Assembly (NCBI GenBank): GCA_934754355.1
Contig: CAKVID010000002.1
Coordinates: forward strand, 62,001-126,000
Direction of reading: 5' to 3'
DNA: 64,000 nt
Origin: an uncultured Clostridia bacterium
GTDB taxonomy: Bacteria; Bacillota; Clostridia; Christensenellales; UBA1242
The translations under genes were made by a program, and so were the position numbers. The notes below the pieces were generated by a model, which saw only the letters and a list, made by a program, of their open reading frames with translations, did no database searches and had not been told where the DNA came from. The first letter of the stretch is position 1; each line of letters begins with the position of its first letter. This document shows positions 1 through 7,783 of this stretch, in pieces.

Positions 1-10
1 TTTTATCTCC
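1..10 (-). promoter_or_regulatory. Ribosome binding site of the next S10-operon gene (off window)
   Basis: Directly after the rpsQ stop, the minus strand reads GGAGATAAAA at the window edge. This is a Shine-Dalgarno sequence at the right distance from a start codon just outside. In bacterial S10 operons the gene after rpsQ is rplN (L14). That identity is inferred from the usual order and is not visible. Confidence 0.6.
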
Positions 11-271
11 TTATTTAGCCCTTTCGACTATTCTCACTAATCTAAAGTATTTATCTTTACTTAGTGGACGAGTTTCCATAATTTCAACTGTATCGCCAAT
101 CTTTGCTTCATTGTTTTCATCATGGGCTTTAAATTTCTTAGTTGTTTTGTATACTTTGCCGTATAGTGGATGTCTTTTATCAAGTTCTACAGCAACAGTA
201 ATTGTTTTGTCCATTTTGTCGCTAACTACGACACCGATTCTGGTTCTTCTGTTATTTCTCTCAACTGTCAT
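11..271 (-). CDS. rpsQ: 30S ribosomal protein S17
   Basis: This 86-residue protein has the usual bacterial S17 length. S17 is a primary binder of the 5' domain of 16S rRNA and helps start 30S assembly. The sequence shows the family core: a basic N-terminus, the GVVVSDKMDKTITV strand and the DTVEIMETRPLSKDKYFRLV stretch. The ATG at 271 has a GGAGGA ribosome site 10 bases upstream. It follows rpmC by 26 bases and is the last complete gene of the S10 operon in this window. The identification is secure. Confidence 0.97.
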   Translation of the reverse strand: MTVERNNRRTRIGVVVSDKMDKTITVAVELDKRHPLYGKVYKTTKKFKAHDENNEAKIGDTVEIMETRPLSKDKYFRLVRIVERAK

Positions 272-297
272 ATTCTTTTATCCTCCTATACCAGCGC

Positions 298-504
298 TTA
301 GGCATTAGCCTTTTTATTTAATTCTCTTTCTGTAAGAATTGTTTTTACTCTAGCAATGTCCTTCTTAACAACTTTAAGTTGCATAGGATTTGCAAGTTGT
401 CCAGTAGCATTTGAAAAACGAAGATTAAATAATTCTTGTTTCAATGACTTCAATTGTGTGTTTAGTTCTTCGTTAGTCATTTCTTTAAAATTCTTTGCTT
501 TCAT
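298..504 (-). CDS. rpmC: 50S ribosomal protein L29
   Basis: A 68-residue, mostly helical, lysine-rich protein with the L29 hallmarks: an N-terminal KAKNFKEMTNEEL segment, a central LKQELFNLRF helix and a C-terminal KKDIARVKTIL helix. L29 sits at the polypeptide exit tunnel and helps form the docking site for signal recognition particle and trigger factor. Its ATG overlaps the rplP stop in a TAATG arrangement, so the two are probably translationally coupled. Confidence 0.96.
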   Translation of the reverse strand: MKAKNFKEMTNEELNTQLKSLKQELFNLRFSNATGQLANPMQLKVVKKDIARVKTILTERELNKKANA

Positions 505-944
505 TATTCGTTACCACCTTCAATAATTTCTTCATTTTCTTTCATAACGAATTTAGTTTTGCAAGGTAATTTATGTCCAGCAAGACGCATAGCCTCTCTT
601 GCTTGTTCTTCCGCAACTCCCTCAAGTTCAAATAAAACTCTACCCGGTTTAATTACAGCAACCCAGAATTCAGGTGCTCCTTTACCTTTACCCATACGAG
701 TACCGATAGGTTTCTTAGAAACTGGTTTTTGTGGGAAGACATTTATCCAAACTTTACCACCACGCTTTGTAAAACGGTTGATGGCAACTCTCGCAGCCTC
801 TAATTGATTAGCAGTCAACCAACAAGGTTCTGTAGCAACCAATCCATAAGTACCATATGCAAGTTTATTACCACGAGTGGCTTTACCTTTCATTCTTCCT
901 CTAAATTGTTTTCTTCTTGTAACTCTTCTAGGCATCATTAACAT
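504..944 (-). CDS. rplP: 50S ribosomal protein L16
   Basis: This 146-residue protein matches L16, which organises the A-site tRNA binding region of the 50S subunit. Visible motifs are the basic N-terminus (MPRRVTRRKQFRGRMKG), the INVFPQKPVSKKPIGTRMGKGKG loop region that contacts tRNA, and VLFELEGV. The first ATG at 944 is preferred because GGAGGTGA lies 9 bases upstream, inside the end of rpsC. The two reading frames overlap by 7 bases, which suggests coupled translation. Confidence 0.97.
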   Translation of the reverse strand: MLMMPRRVTRRKQFRGRMKGKATRGNKLAYGTYGLVATEPCWLTANQLEAARVAINRFTKRGGKVWINVFPQKPVSKKPIGTRMGKGKGAPEFWVAVIKPGRVLFELEGVAEEQAREAMRLAGHKLPCKTKFVMKENEEIIEGGNE

Positions 945-1624
945 AATGCTTCACCTCCAACATCAGAAGTATTGTCGGTAGTTACTGATTTTTTGTTTAA
1001 GATTTCGCCTTTGCAAATCCAAACTTTAACACCAATTACACCAAAAGTTGTATGTGCTTCATAAGTAGCATAGTCAATGTCTGCTCTAATAGTATGAAGT
1101 GGAAGTCTACCCTCATGATAATGTTCACTTCTTGCTATTTCTGCACCATCTAGTCTACCACTAACCATAATTTTGCAACCAACAGCACCAGCCTTCATAA
1201 CTCTTTGCATTGCTTGTTTCATTGCTCTTCTGAAACTAACTCTTTTCTCAAGTTGTAAAGCAATAGATTCAGCAACAAGTTCAGCGTCAAGATCTGGTCT
1301 TTTTACTTCTTTTATATTAATGCTAATATTTTTGATATTGCTTAGTTTAGCAATTTCAGATTTTAATTCTTCAACTCCTGCACCTTTTTGACCAATAATG
1401 ATACCAGGCTTAGAAGTATAAATATCAACGGTTAGACGGTTAACAGTTCTTTCAATAATGATTTTTGAAATACCGTTACCAGCGTGTTTTTTGTTAATAT
1501 ATTTTCTAATTTTATTATCTTCAATAAGATAATTAGAGAATTCTTTTTTGTTAGCAATCCAAGAAGAACTCCATTCTTTATTAACACCAACTCTCAAACC
1601 GTTTGGATTAACTTTTTGTCCCAT
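938..1624 (-). CDS. rpsC: 30S ribosomal protein S3
   Basis: A 228-residue S3, part of the mRNA entry channel where it has helicase activity with S4 and S5. It begins with the near-universal MGQKVNPNGLRVGV. The KH-type RNA-binding domain follows, with PGIIIGQKGAGVEEL, and then the C-terminal S3 domain (VSGRLDGAEIARSEHYHEGRLPLHTIRADIDY). Its ATG has a GGAGCAAG ribosome site. Its end overlaps rplP. Confidence 0.97.
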   Translation of the reverse strand: MGQKVNPNGLRVGVNKEWSSSWIANKKEFSNYLIEDNKIRKYINKKHAGNGISKIIIERTVNRLTVDIYTSKPGIIIGQKGAGVEELKSEIAKLSNIKNISINIKEVKRPDLDAELVAESIALQLEKRVSFRRAMKQAMQRVMKAGAVGCKIMVSGRLDGAEIARSEHYHEGRLPLHTIRADIDYATYEAHTTFGVIGVKVWICKGEILNKKSVTTDNTSDVGGEALC

Positions 1625-1642
1625 AATTCTTTTCTTGCTCCT

Positions 1643-2032
1643 TTACTTTTTTACGCTGTCTAACACTACAGTGATATGACAATTTCTTTTAATAATAGTG
1701 TCAACACCGCCTCTTCCTCTAAAAGATACTCTTTTAAAAGAAGGTGCTTGGTTGGCATATGCTTCTGCAACAACTAGGTCGTCTTTATTAAGACCCATAT
1801 TGTTTTCAGCATTTGCTATAGCAGAGCATAAAACTTTTTTAACTGCAATAGAAGCTGTACTAGGAGTAATTTCAAGTATTGCTTGAGCCTCAACTGCACT
1901 CTTATTTTTGATTAAATCCAAAAGTCTTTTTGCTTTTGGAGCACCCATTCTTACATATCTAGCAGTAGCAGAAGGACGAGTGTCTCTTGAATCATTTCTT
2001 TTTGCAGATTTTTCTTTCATTCTTTTAGCCAT
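1643..2032 (-). CDS. rplV: 50S ribosomal protein L22
   Basis: A 129-residue L22, which lines the nascent-chain tunnel with an extended beta-hairpin. The core starts at about residue 22 (ATARYVRMGAPKAKRLLDLI). The conserved hairpin and C-terminus (KRVSFRGRGGVDTIIKRNCHITVVL) are present. Compared with a typical L22 of about 110 residues, there is an extra basic N-terminus of about 20 residues. The ATG at 2032 has GTAAGGAGAG upstream, which supports this longer form. Confidence 0.95.
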   Translation of the reverse strand: MAKRMKEKSAKRNDSRDTRPSATARYVRMGAPKAKRLLDLIKNKSAVEAQAILEITPSTASIAVKKVLCSAIANAENNMGLNKDDLVVAEAYANQAPSFKRVSFRGRGGVDTIIKRNCHITVVLDSVKK

Positions 2033-2045
2033 AATTTATCTCTCC

Positions 2046-2324
2046 TTACTTCTTTGCTACAACCTTATCACTGCCATGACCTCTGAAGGTTCTAGTAGGA
2101 GCGAACTCACCAAGTTTGTGACCTATCATATCGATTGTACAATAAACTGGGATATGTTTCATTCCGTTGTGAACAGCGATAGTGTGTCCTACGAACTCAG
2201 GATAAATAGTAGAACTTCTACTCCAAGTCTTTAGAACTTGTTTTTTACCCTCAGCATTTAATTTCTCTATTCTCTTTAATAACCTTTCTTCTACATAAGG
2301 TTTTTTCTTTAATGATCTACTCAT
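2046..2324 (-). CDS. rpsS: 30S ribosomal protein S19
   Basis: A 92-residue S19, which forms a complex with S13 in the head of the 30S subunit and contacts A- and P-site tRNAs. The MSRSLKKKPYVEERL start, TWSRSSTIYPEFVGHTIAVHNG and KLGEFAPTRTFRGH are all family signatures. It lies between rplB and rplV, with 11- and 13-base gaps. Confidence 0.97.
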   Translation of the reverse strand: MSRSLKKKPYVEERLLKRIEKLNAEGKKQVLKTWSRSSTIYPEFVGHTIAVHNGMKHIPVYCTIDMIGHKLGEFAPTRTFRGHGSDKVVAKK

Positions 2325-2335
2325 ATCATACGCTC

Positions 2336-3163
2336 CTAATTAACACGCTTCAAAATAAGTTTGCTACTTTGTTTTTTAGTGTTTCTAGTTTTCTTACCAA
2401 GAGCAGGTTTACCCCAAGGAGTAAGTGGAGATTTTCTACCAACTGGACATTTACCTTCACCACCACCATGAGGGTGATCACAAGGGTTCATAACGCTACC
2501 ACGAACGGTAGGTCTAATACCTTGATGTCTTGTTCTACCTGCTTTACCGATAGAAACTATTTCGTGTTCAAGATTGCCAACTTGTCCGATTGTTGCTTTG
2601 CAATTTGCAAGAACAAGTCTCATTTCTCCAGAAGGAAGTTTAATTGTAACATATCTACCCTCTTTAGCCATAAGTCTTGCTTCCATACCAGCAGATCTAA
2701 CAATTTGACCGCCCTTTCCTGGTGTTAATTCAATATTATGAATTACAGCACCAACTGGCATATCTTTCATTTCTAGTGCATTACCTACTTTAATTTCAGC
2801 ATTGCTACCACTTATTACTTTGTCACCTACATTAAGTCCTACTGGTGCTAAGATATATCTCTTGTCACCATCTGCATAATTAAGTAATGCAATGTAAGCA
2901 CTTCTGTTTGGATCGTATTCAATTCCAACAACAGTTGCAGGAACACCATCTTTATTTCTTTTAAAATCAATAATTCTATATTTAACTCTGTTGCCACCAC
3001 CTCTGTGTCTAACAGTAATTCTGCCTTGATTATTTCTACCAGCAAATTTCTTTTTCTCTGCCAAAAGAGATTTTTCAGGAGTTTTCTTAGTTACTTCTTC
3101 AAAAGATGCTGTAGTATAAAATCTTCTAGCAGGAGATGTTGGTTTATATGTTTTAATAGCCAT
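2336..3163 (-). CDS. rplB: 50S ribosomal protein L2
   Basis: A 275-residue L2, close to the standard length. L2 is needed for subunit joining and for the structure of the peptidyl-transferase centre. The N-terminal OB-like domain and the SH3-like domain are recognisable (GGGNRVKYRIIDFKR, YDPNRSAYIALLNY). The conserved C-terminal segment NPCDHPHGGGEGK holds the histidine implicated in peptidyl transfer. The start is ATG with an upstream AGGAGG-like site. Confidence 0.98.
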   Translation of the reverse strand: MAIKTYKPTSPARRFYTTASFEEVTKKTPEKSLLAEKKKFAGRNNQGRITVRHRGGGNRVKYRIIDFKRNKDGVPATVVGIEYDPNRSAYIALLNYADGDKRYILAPVGLNVGDKVISGSNAEIKVGNALEMKDMPVGAVIHNIELTPGKGGQIVRSAGMEARLMAKEGRYVTIKLPSGEMRLVLANCKATIGQVGNLEHEIVSIGKAGRTRHQGIRPTVRGSVMNPCDHPHGGGEGKCPVGRKSPLTPWGKPALGKKTRNTKKQSSKLILKRVN

Positions 3164-3184
3164 TATAATATCCTCCTACAATTC

Positions 3185-3475
3185 CTATGATAGACTCTCG
3201 AAGAACTCTATAGCCTTGCTATCAGCAGTTAAAGTTACATAGGCCTTCTTGTAGTCGCTAGTATAACCTTGAGTCTTTCCTTGTCTTTTTAATTTGCCGT
3301 CCATATTTAGAGTATTAACAGATTTAACTTTAACACCAAATATTTCTTCAACGGCTTTCTTAATTTCTACTTTGTTTGCATTTTTATCTACAACAAAAGC
3401 ATATTTCTTGTTGTGGATATCAGCATATGTTTTCTCACTTAGAAGTGGTTTCTTAATTATATCAAATGTTCTCAT
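3185..3475 (-). CDS. rplW: 50S ribosomal protein L23
   Basis: A 96-residue L23, the tunnel-exit protein that docks trigger factor. The family pattern is visible: IIKKPLLSEKT near the N-terminus, YAFVVDKNANKVEIKKAVEEIFGV, then VNTLNMDGKLKR. Its ATG overlaps the rplD stop (TAATG), so translation is likely coupled. It is followed by rplB, 21 bases downstream. Confidence 0.97.
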   Translation of the reverse strand: MRTFDIIKKPLLSEKTYADIHNKKYAFVVDKNANKVEIKKAVEEIFGVKVKSVNTLNMDGKLKRQGKTQGYTSDYKKAYVTLTADSKAIEFFESLS

Positions 3476-4101
3476 TATGCTTTGTACCCCTCTTCAATTG
3501 ATTTAATAGCGTCAGCAGTAAGTACCAACTTATCGCATTTAATGATATCATAAACATTTAGAAGATTAGAATCTGTAACTTCAACATATTGAAGATTTGA
3601 ACTTGCTCTCAAAACATTTTCGTTTTCGCCTTTAGTAACGATAACTGCAGTTCTGTTTGCACCAATCTTATTTAGAACATCAACCATTGTTTTTGTCTTT
3701 GCATCTTTGATATCAAGATTGTCAAGAACGATTAATTCTTTATTTGCAAGTTTAGTAGAGATAGCACTACGGAATGCAACTCTCTTTGCTTCTTTGTTTA
3801 CTTTCTTAGAGAAATCTCTTGGCTTAGGTGCAAATGCTACACCACCACCTCTCCATTGTGGAGCCTTGGTTGAGCCTTGTCTTGCTCTACCTGTACCTTT
3901 TTGTCTCCAAGGTTTCTTAGCGTGACCTCTTACTTCAGTTCTTGTAAGAGCACTCTTTGTACCTTGTCTTAAATTTGCTAGGTGTGCAACTACAACTTGA
4001 TGAATTAACGCTTCGTTATATTCTTGTTTGAATACGCTATCGTTAAGTTTAATAGTACCACACTCTTCGCCCATTATATTAAGTAATTTTGTGCTTGCCA
4101 T
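3475..4101 (-). CDS. rplD: 50S ribosomal protein L4
   Basis: A 208-residue L4. The protein binds 23S rRNA domain I, and its long loop reaches into the exit tunnel. The loop is visible as RTEVRGHAKKPWRQKGTGRARQG, ending in PQWRGGGVAFAPKPRDF. In E. coli, L4 also represses its own S10 operon by acting on the leader RNA. The rpsJ leader here is structured, but no direct homology to the E. coli leader is evident. Confidence 0.97.
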   Translation of the reverse strand: MASTKLLNIMGEECGTIKLNDSVFKQEYNEALIHQVVVAHLANLRQGTKSALTRTEVRGHAKKPWRQKGTGRARQGSTKAPQWRGGGVAFAPKPRDFSKKVNKEAKRVAFRSAISTKLANKELIVLDNLDIKDAKTKTMVDVLNKIGANRTAVIVTKGENENVLRASSNLQYVEVTDSNLLNVYDIIKCDKLVLTADAIKSIEEGYKA

Positions 4102-4112
4102 AGTTTAACTCC

Positions 4113-4751
4113 TTATGCGTTTACTTTAACAGCAGATTTAACACTAACCAAACTACCTTTAGCACCAGGAATTGCACCTTTGACAAGTATTAAATTTCTT
4201 TCTGCGTCAACTTTAACAACTTTTAAATTTTGAACAGTAACTTTCTCGTTACCCCATCTACCAGCCATTTTCTTACCCTTGAATACTTTAGCAGGGAAAG
4301 TATTAGCACCGATAGAACCAACATGTCTATGTACTGGACCATTACCGTGAGTCATTCTGTGTCTGTGGAAATTCCATTTTGCGATAGTACCACTGAAACC
4401 ATGACCTTTAGAAGTACCGGTAACATCTACAACATCACCTTCTGCAAATACATCACAAGTGATTTTGTCACCAAGTTTGTAATTCTCTGCATCGTCAAGT
4501 TTAAATTCTTTAAGATATCTCATAGCAGAAATATCTGCTTTCTTGAGTTGACCAAGCATTGGTTTATTAATTAATTGTTCTCTTACACCATCAAATGCAA
4601 GTTGTACTGCTGTGTAACCATCATTTTGCATTGTCTTAATTTGAGATACAAAACATGGACCAGCCTCAATAGCAGTAACAGGGACAACTAAACCATTGTT
4701 ATCAAATATTTGAGTCATACCAAGTTTTTTGCCTAATATTGCTTTTTTCAT
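4113..4751 (-). CDS. rplC: 50S ribosomal protein L3
   Basis: A 212-residue L3, an early 50S assembly protein whose loop approaches the peptidyl-transferase centre. It has the KKAILGKKLGMTQIFDNNG start, VTGTSKGHGFSGTIAKWNF and the central loop MTHGNGPVHRHVGSIGAN followed by KVFKGKKMAGRWGNEKVTVQNL. The GPVHRHVGS form of the loop is the one I associate with clostridial L3 proteins, as opposed to the proteobacterial KFHRRPGS form. Confidence 0.97.
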   Translation of the reverse strand: MKKAILGKKLGMTQIFDNNGLVVPVTAIEAGPCFVSQIKTMQNDGYTAVQLAFDGVREQLINKPMLGQLKKADISAMRYLKEFKLDDAENYKLGDKITCDVFAEGDVVDVTGTSKGHGFSGTIAKWNFHRHRMTHGNGPVHRHVGSIGANTFPAKVFKGKKMAGRWGNEKVTVQNLKVVKVDAERNLILVKGAIPGAKGSLVSVKSAVKVNA

Positions 4752-4771
4752 TATTTTATTTCCCCCTGTCC

Positions 4772-5080
4772 TTAAAGTTTAATATTGATGTCTACACCTG
4801 CAGGAAGTTCCAACTTCATAAGAGCATCAACTGCCTTTGCTGAAGGACTGTAAATATCAATTAGTCTTTTATGTGTTCTTAGTTCGAACTGCTCACGACT
4901 ATCTTTGTATTTGTGAGTAGCCCTAATAATTGTAACCACTTCTTTATTAGTAGGAAGTGGAATTGGACCACTAATCTTTGCACCAAATTTAAGAGCAGTG
5001 TCAACTATTCTTTTGCTTGCTACATCAATTAGGTTGTGGTCAAAAGCATTTAATTTAATTCTGATTTTTTGTGTTGCCAT
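4772..5080 (-). CDS. rpsJ: 30S ribosomal protein S10
   Basis: S10, first gene of the operon, 102 residues. It works in the 30S head and, with NusB, in transcription antitermination. The core runs from ATQKIRIKLNAFDHNLID to LPAGVDINIKL. The open frame extends 19 codons further upstream, but the correct start is the ATG at 5080: AAGGAG lies 9 bases before it and the family begins here. A long structured leader with two candidate promoters precedes it. Confidence 0.96.
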   Translation of the reverse strand: MATQKIRIKLNAFDHNLIDVASKRIVDTALKFGAKISGPIPLPTNKEVVTIIRATHKYKDSREQFELRTHKRLIDIYSPSAKAVDALMKLELPAGVDINIKL

Positions 5081-5370
5081 TAATTTTTCTCCTTTAATTA
5101 ATTTACCTAAAAATCTTTTTTCGCTATAAGCAAACACCTATCATGTCTCAAACCGCAAAAATCCCTTTTGAAAACAGATTTAATCTAATTTTCAATAGGA
5201 ACTAATTACATATTCTTACACTTTACCGTGTGTTCACTCGCTGTAATCAAAAAAAATAATGCGAGATTTTTAGTCGTTCACAATCAATGCGTGAACCCTT
5301 CTAAAATGTAAATTATCCCTAAAAATCGGCACTTTTCAGAGTAACTTTACACTCAGCAAAATATTACAGC
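5081..5370 (-). promoter_or_regulatory. Long structured leader of the S10 operon
   Basis: About 290 bases of untranslated RNA separate the proximal promoter from rpsJ. Two clear inverted repeats occur: CTCGC (5237-5241) with GCGAG (5261-5265), and GTTCAC (5276-5281) with GTGAAC (5291-5296). A second GTTCAC at 5232-5237 could also pair with that same GTGAAC, so two folds compete. This would suit an autoregulatory leader. No regulator is proven, and I could not match it to the E. coli L4-responsive leader. Confidence 0.45.
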
Positions 5371-5376
5371 ATATTT

Positions 5377-5405
5377 ATTCTATCTAAAAAAAGCCCAAAA
5401 GTCAA
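5377..5405 (-). promoter_or_regulatory. Proximal promoter of the S10 operon
   Basis: On the minus strand TTGACT (5400-5405) and TAGAAT (5377-5382) are separated by exactly 17 bases. That is one mismatch in each box from the sigma-A consensus. Transcription would begin near 5370. Confidence 0.7.
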
Positions 5406-5564
5406 CACTTTTTTGAAAATTTTTTCAGAAATTTATCAAAATAGGACATATTATGTAAAATATAAAATTTGTGAATGTTCTCCACCAGAATAATGTAATA
5501 ATTAATCTAATGTCTTCCCCAATTTCATATCTAATTAAATATGTTTATTTATTAGATATAATAT

Positions 5565-5593
5565 ATTATATCATATATATAAGCAAATAGCAA
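5565..5593 (-). promoter_or_regulatory. Possible distal promoter of the S10 operon
   Basis: TTGCTA (5588-5593), 17 bases, then TATAAT (5565-5570), with TGA just before the -10 box giving an extended -10. The -10 lies in an 18-bp perfect palindrome (5555-5572). RNA starting near 5558 would open with a 14-bp hairpin (5527-5559, one bulge). It lies downstream of the terminator at 5607-5630, so it would feed only the S10 operon. Confidence 0.45.
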
Positions 5594-5606
5594 TAGTTTT
5601 TACAAA

Positions 5607-5630
5607 AAAATCGCCCGTTTGGGCGATTTT
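5607..5630 (-). terminator. Terminator after the DUF1858 gene
   Basis: A perfect inverted repeat, AAAATCGCCC and GGGCGATTTT with a 4-base loop, is followed on the minus strand by a run of T. It begins three bases past the DUF1858 stop codon. Confidence 0.88.
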
Positions 5631-5632
5631 AA

Positions 5633-5833
5633 TTATTTTTTCATATCTTCTTCTAATTTCTTAACCATTAGTTCAATATCTGCTTCATGAACAGCACCAG
5701 CTTCTTCCAATGTTTCCATTTGGCTCATTGGGCAATGAACACAATGCATTCCAAATCCTTGCAAAATAGTCTCTGCATTAGGACATAATTTCAATACTTC
5801 ACCAATAGTTGTATTCTTAGTTATTTTGCTCAT
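5633..5833 (-). CDS. DUF1858-type small protein
   Basis: A 66-residue protein resembling the DUF1858 family (an N-terminal ScdA-like domain, often seen alone or fused to hybrid-cluster or disulfide-redox proteins). It shows the pattern TIGEVLKLCPNAETILQGFGMHCVHCPMS. The CVHC pair and a further Cys near residue 18 are candidate metal or redox ligands. The start has GAGAAGGAG 8 bases upstream. It has its own promoter and terminator, so it is a single-gene unit. The biochemical role of the family is not settled. Confidence 0.85.
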   Translation of the reverse strand: MSKITKNTTIGEVLKLCPNAETILQGFGMHCVHCPMSQMETLEEAGAVHEADIELMVKKLEEDMKK

Positions 5834-5912
5834 ATTATCTCCTTCTCAAAAAAACTGCAATAGCAGTAAATCATTAAAGTTTAAGTAAGCACACAAACTT
5901 CAATGTACATTT

Positions 5913-5942
5913 AGTATATCATACTTAATGCAAATTAGTCAA
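5913..5942 (-). promoter_or_regulatory. Promoter of the DUF1858 gene
   Basis: TTGACT (5937-5942) and TATACT (5913-5918) on the minus strand with an 18-base spacer. The -35 box lies immediately after the stop codon of the SPFH-type gene. Confidence 0.6.
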
Positions 5943-5943
5943 T

Positions 5944-6864
5944 TCAATCCAACTTATTCCCGCAATTATTACAAGACTTATTCATATTTGAATTTCTGAA
6001 ACCACATCTATTACATACTCTAAAACCGCCCAGATTTGCACTATTTTTAACATTTTGCATAGCATCTACACTTACATAAGATTTTCCACTATTATTTTGA
6101 GTTAATTCATTTCTATTATAAACTACACTTGGTTTAATAATAGTTTTATGAGAAACCATATATTCGTTAATTTTCTTTTGATATTTCTTTGGAAAGTCTA
6201 TTGCTTTCAATTTAATATTTTTAACAAATATACCAATATTATCAAAACTATCTTCAAGTTCTGCATTAATCATTGATGCAACATAATCATTATTATGGAT
6301 AATATTTTCAATAGGAATTTTGTTTTTTTCAATTTTTTTATTTATCTTATTTCCTATCCACAATCCAATATCATCATTTACATCTTCAGTTTTTTCTTTG
6401 CCCGTCTCGGCTATTAAGCATTTAATTAATACTGCAGGGTCTAGAACTCTTACAACACAACTTCCCTTCATATATCCCCTAATTCTACCCAATTCTCTTG
6501 ATTTTAAGAAGAATGGTTCGTCCGAACTGAAGTCAAAGTCTTTGAAATCTTTAGAACTCAAGAAGTACAAATCAACCCTAATTTTTTTGATATTTTTGCC
6601 TTTCTTATTTAATTTTTCTATTTTTGCCCTACTATATGTCTCTGGAATTATTTGTTCATTAATTTTGTATTTACCCGGCAAAATCACATCACAAACTCTA
6701 GATTTGAACACAACAACACAAGTCGTTCCATCTCTAACTACAATGTTTTTATTCAAATACAAATATTTTTTCTTTTTTAAATAAAAAACTATGTGATTAT
6801 TCATATCTTCATCACATTCAATATTTTTATTAAATAATTCTTTTAATTTAGAGAAAAATCCCAT
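5944..6864 (-). CDS. SPFH-domain protein with C-terminal zinc ribbon
   Basis: A 306-residue protein. Its architecture fits the YdjI/virion-core-like SPFH group: a long beta-rich region (about residues 25-150), a conserved segment around GCVVRVLDPAVLIK-like positions, a helical stretch that ends the SPFH region (near 150-235) and a C-terminal zinc ribbon. The ribbon has two CxxC pairs (VCNRCGF and SCNNCGN) in the last 25 residues. There is no signal peptide or clear membrane helix. SPFH proteins form large membrane-associated assemblies. The role of this subgroup is unknown. The ATG at 6864 has GGTGG upstream, and the stop is TGA. Confidence 0.6.
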   Translation of the reverse strand: MGFFSKLKELFNKNIECDEDMNNHIVFYLKKKKYLYLNKNIVVRDGTTCVVVFKSRVCDVILPGKYKINEQIIPETYSRAKIEKLNKKGKNIKKIRVDLYFLSSKDFKDFDFSSDEPFFLKSRELGRIRGYMKGSCVVRVLDPAVLIKCLIAETGKEKTEDVNDDIGLWIGNKINKKIEKNKIPIENIIHNNDYVASMINAELEDSFDNIGIFVKNIKLKAIDFPKKYQKKINEYMVSHKTIIKPSVVYNRNELTQNNSGKSYVSVDAMQNVKNSANLGGFRVCNRCGFRNSNMNKSCNNCGNKLD

Positions 6865-7003
6865 AATTAACCACCAATGATTGAAAATATTGTAACATAG
6901 AAATTAATTAAATACAAATATCTGTCCATTAAAATTAACAAAAAGTAATAATATAGCGTCAAATTTAATATAATTTTAATAACTAATAAAATGGAGATTA
7001 AAA

Positions 7004-7729
7004 ATGAATAAAATATCCGATATCATATCCACTCCTGTAATATCCCTCTTTGAAGGCGAATATTTAGGAATTATTTATAACATCATGTTTGATTATAAAC
7101 AAAAAAAATGCAATTATGCTTGCATACTTGACGAAAACGATAATATCCCCCACTTAATTAAATTTAGAGATATATATAAATTAGGAACTTCTTGTATTTA
7201 CATAAAAAACAAAACTGTACTTGACTTACAATCAAATTGCGAAAAAGAGATGGAAGAAAACTTAAATCCACTGAATTTAAAAGTATTTGATTTGGACTGT
7301 AATTACCTTGGGACAAGCCATGATATTATTATTGATGATAATTATAGAATTTACCAAATACTACTAAATAATGGAAAAACTATAAATTGTGATGAAATCT
7401 ACAATATTGGCAAATCTACAATTATAGTTGGCAAAGATAATATATCTATCCAAAAATTAAAACCCGCAAGTAAGAAATTAAAAATAGAGCAAACTGAAAA
7501 GAAAGTTATTATCTTATCTGACTTTCTAAAGAAAGAAACTCCCGAGCCTCAAAATAACAAAATTATTACTGATTTCAGATTTCTAATTGGCAGAATTCTT
7601 AGTCAAGATGTTGTTGCTGTTAATGGCGAATTAATAGCCAAAAAAGACGCCATCGTCACAAAAGAAATTGTTAACAAAGCATCTTACTTTGGCAAATTAG
7701 TCGAAATAGCAAGGTATAGCAAATCTTGA
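7004..7729 (+). CDS. PRC-barrel-like protein
   Basis: A 241-residue cytosolic protein with two PRC-barrel-like segments, about residues 1-70 (IISTPVISLFEGEYLGIIYNI) and 90-150 (VFDLDCNYLGTSHDIIID), each beginning with the typical small beta-barrel pattern. Similar folds occur in 16S rRNA maturation factor RimM and in YlmC/YmxH sporulation-associated proteins. A third region (about 180-235, RFLIGRILSQDVVAVNGELI) also looks barrel-like and ends in a conserved-looking VNKASYFGKLVEIA. The start has GGAGAT upstream. It is convergent with the next gene, and the two share a terminator. Function is not known. Confidence 0.6.
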   Translation: MNKISDIISTPVISLFEGEYLGIIYNIMFDYKQKKCNYACILDENDNIPHLIKFRDIYKLGTSCIYIKNKTVLDLQSNCEKEMEENLNPLNLKVFDLDCNYLGTSHDIIIDDNYRIYQILLNNGKTINCDEIYNIGKSTIIVGKDNISIQKLKPASKKLKIEQTEKKVIILSDFLKKETPEPQNNKIITDFRFLIGRILSQDVVAVNGELIAKKDAIVTKEIVNKASYFGKLVEIARYSKS

Positions 7730-7753
7730 AAAATTACATACTATGCAATAACA

Positions 7754-7781
7754 AAAAAATCCCATCAATATGGGATTTTTT
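7754..7781. terminator. Shared bidirectional terminator
   Basis: ATCCCAT and ATGGGAT with a 4-base loop, flanked by A and T runs on both sides. It can end the plus-strand PRC-barrel gene and the minus-strand membrane protein gene that converge here. Confidence 0.85.
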
Positions 7782-7783
7782 AT

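Noticed and set aside
5081..5137. N-terminal extension of S10
   Set aside because: The frame is open but has no family support, and the strong ribosome site selects ATG 5080.
7004..7781. TGA read as tryptophan (genetic code 4)
   Set aside because: TGA ends this gene just before a terminator and ends the SPFH-type gene just before a promoter. Tryptophan uses TGG, as in the YitT-type gene.
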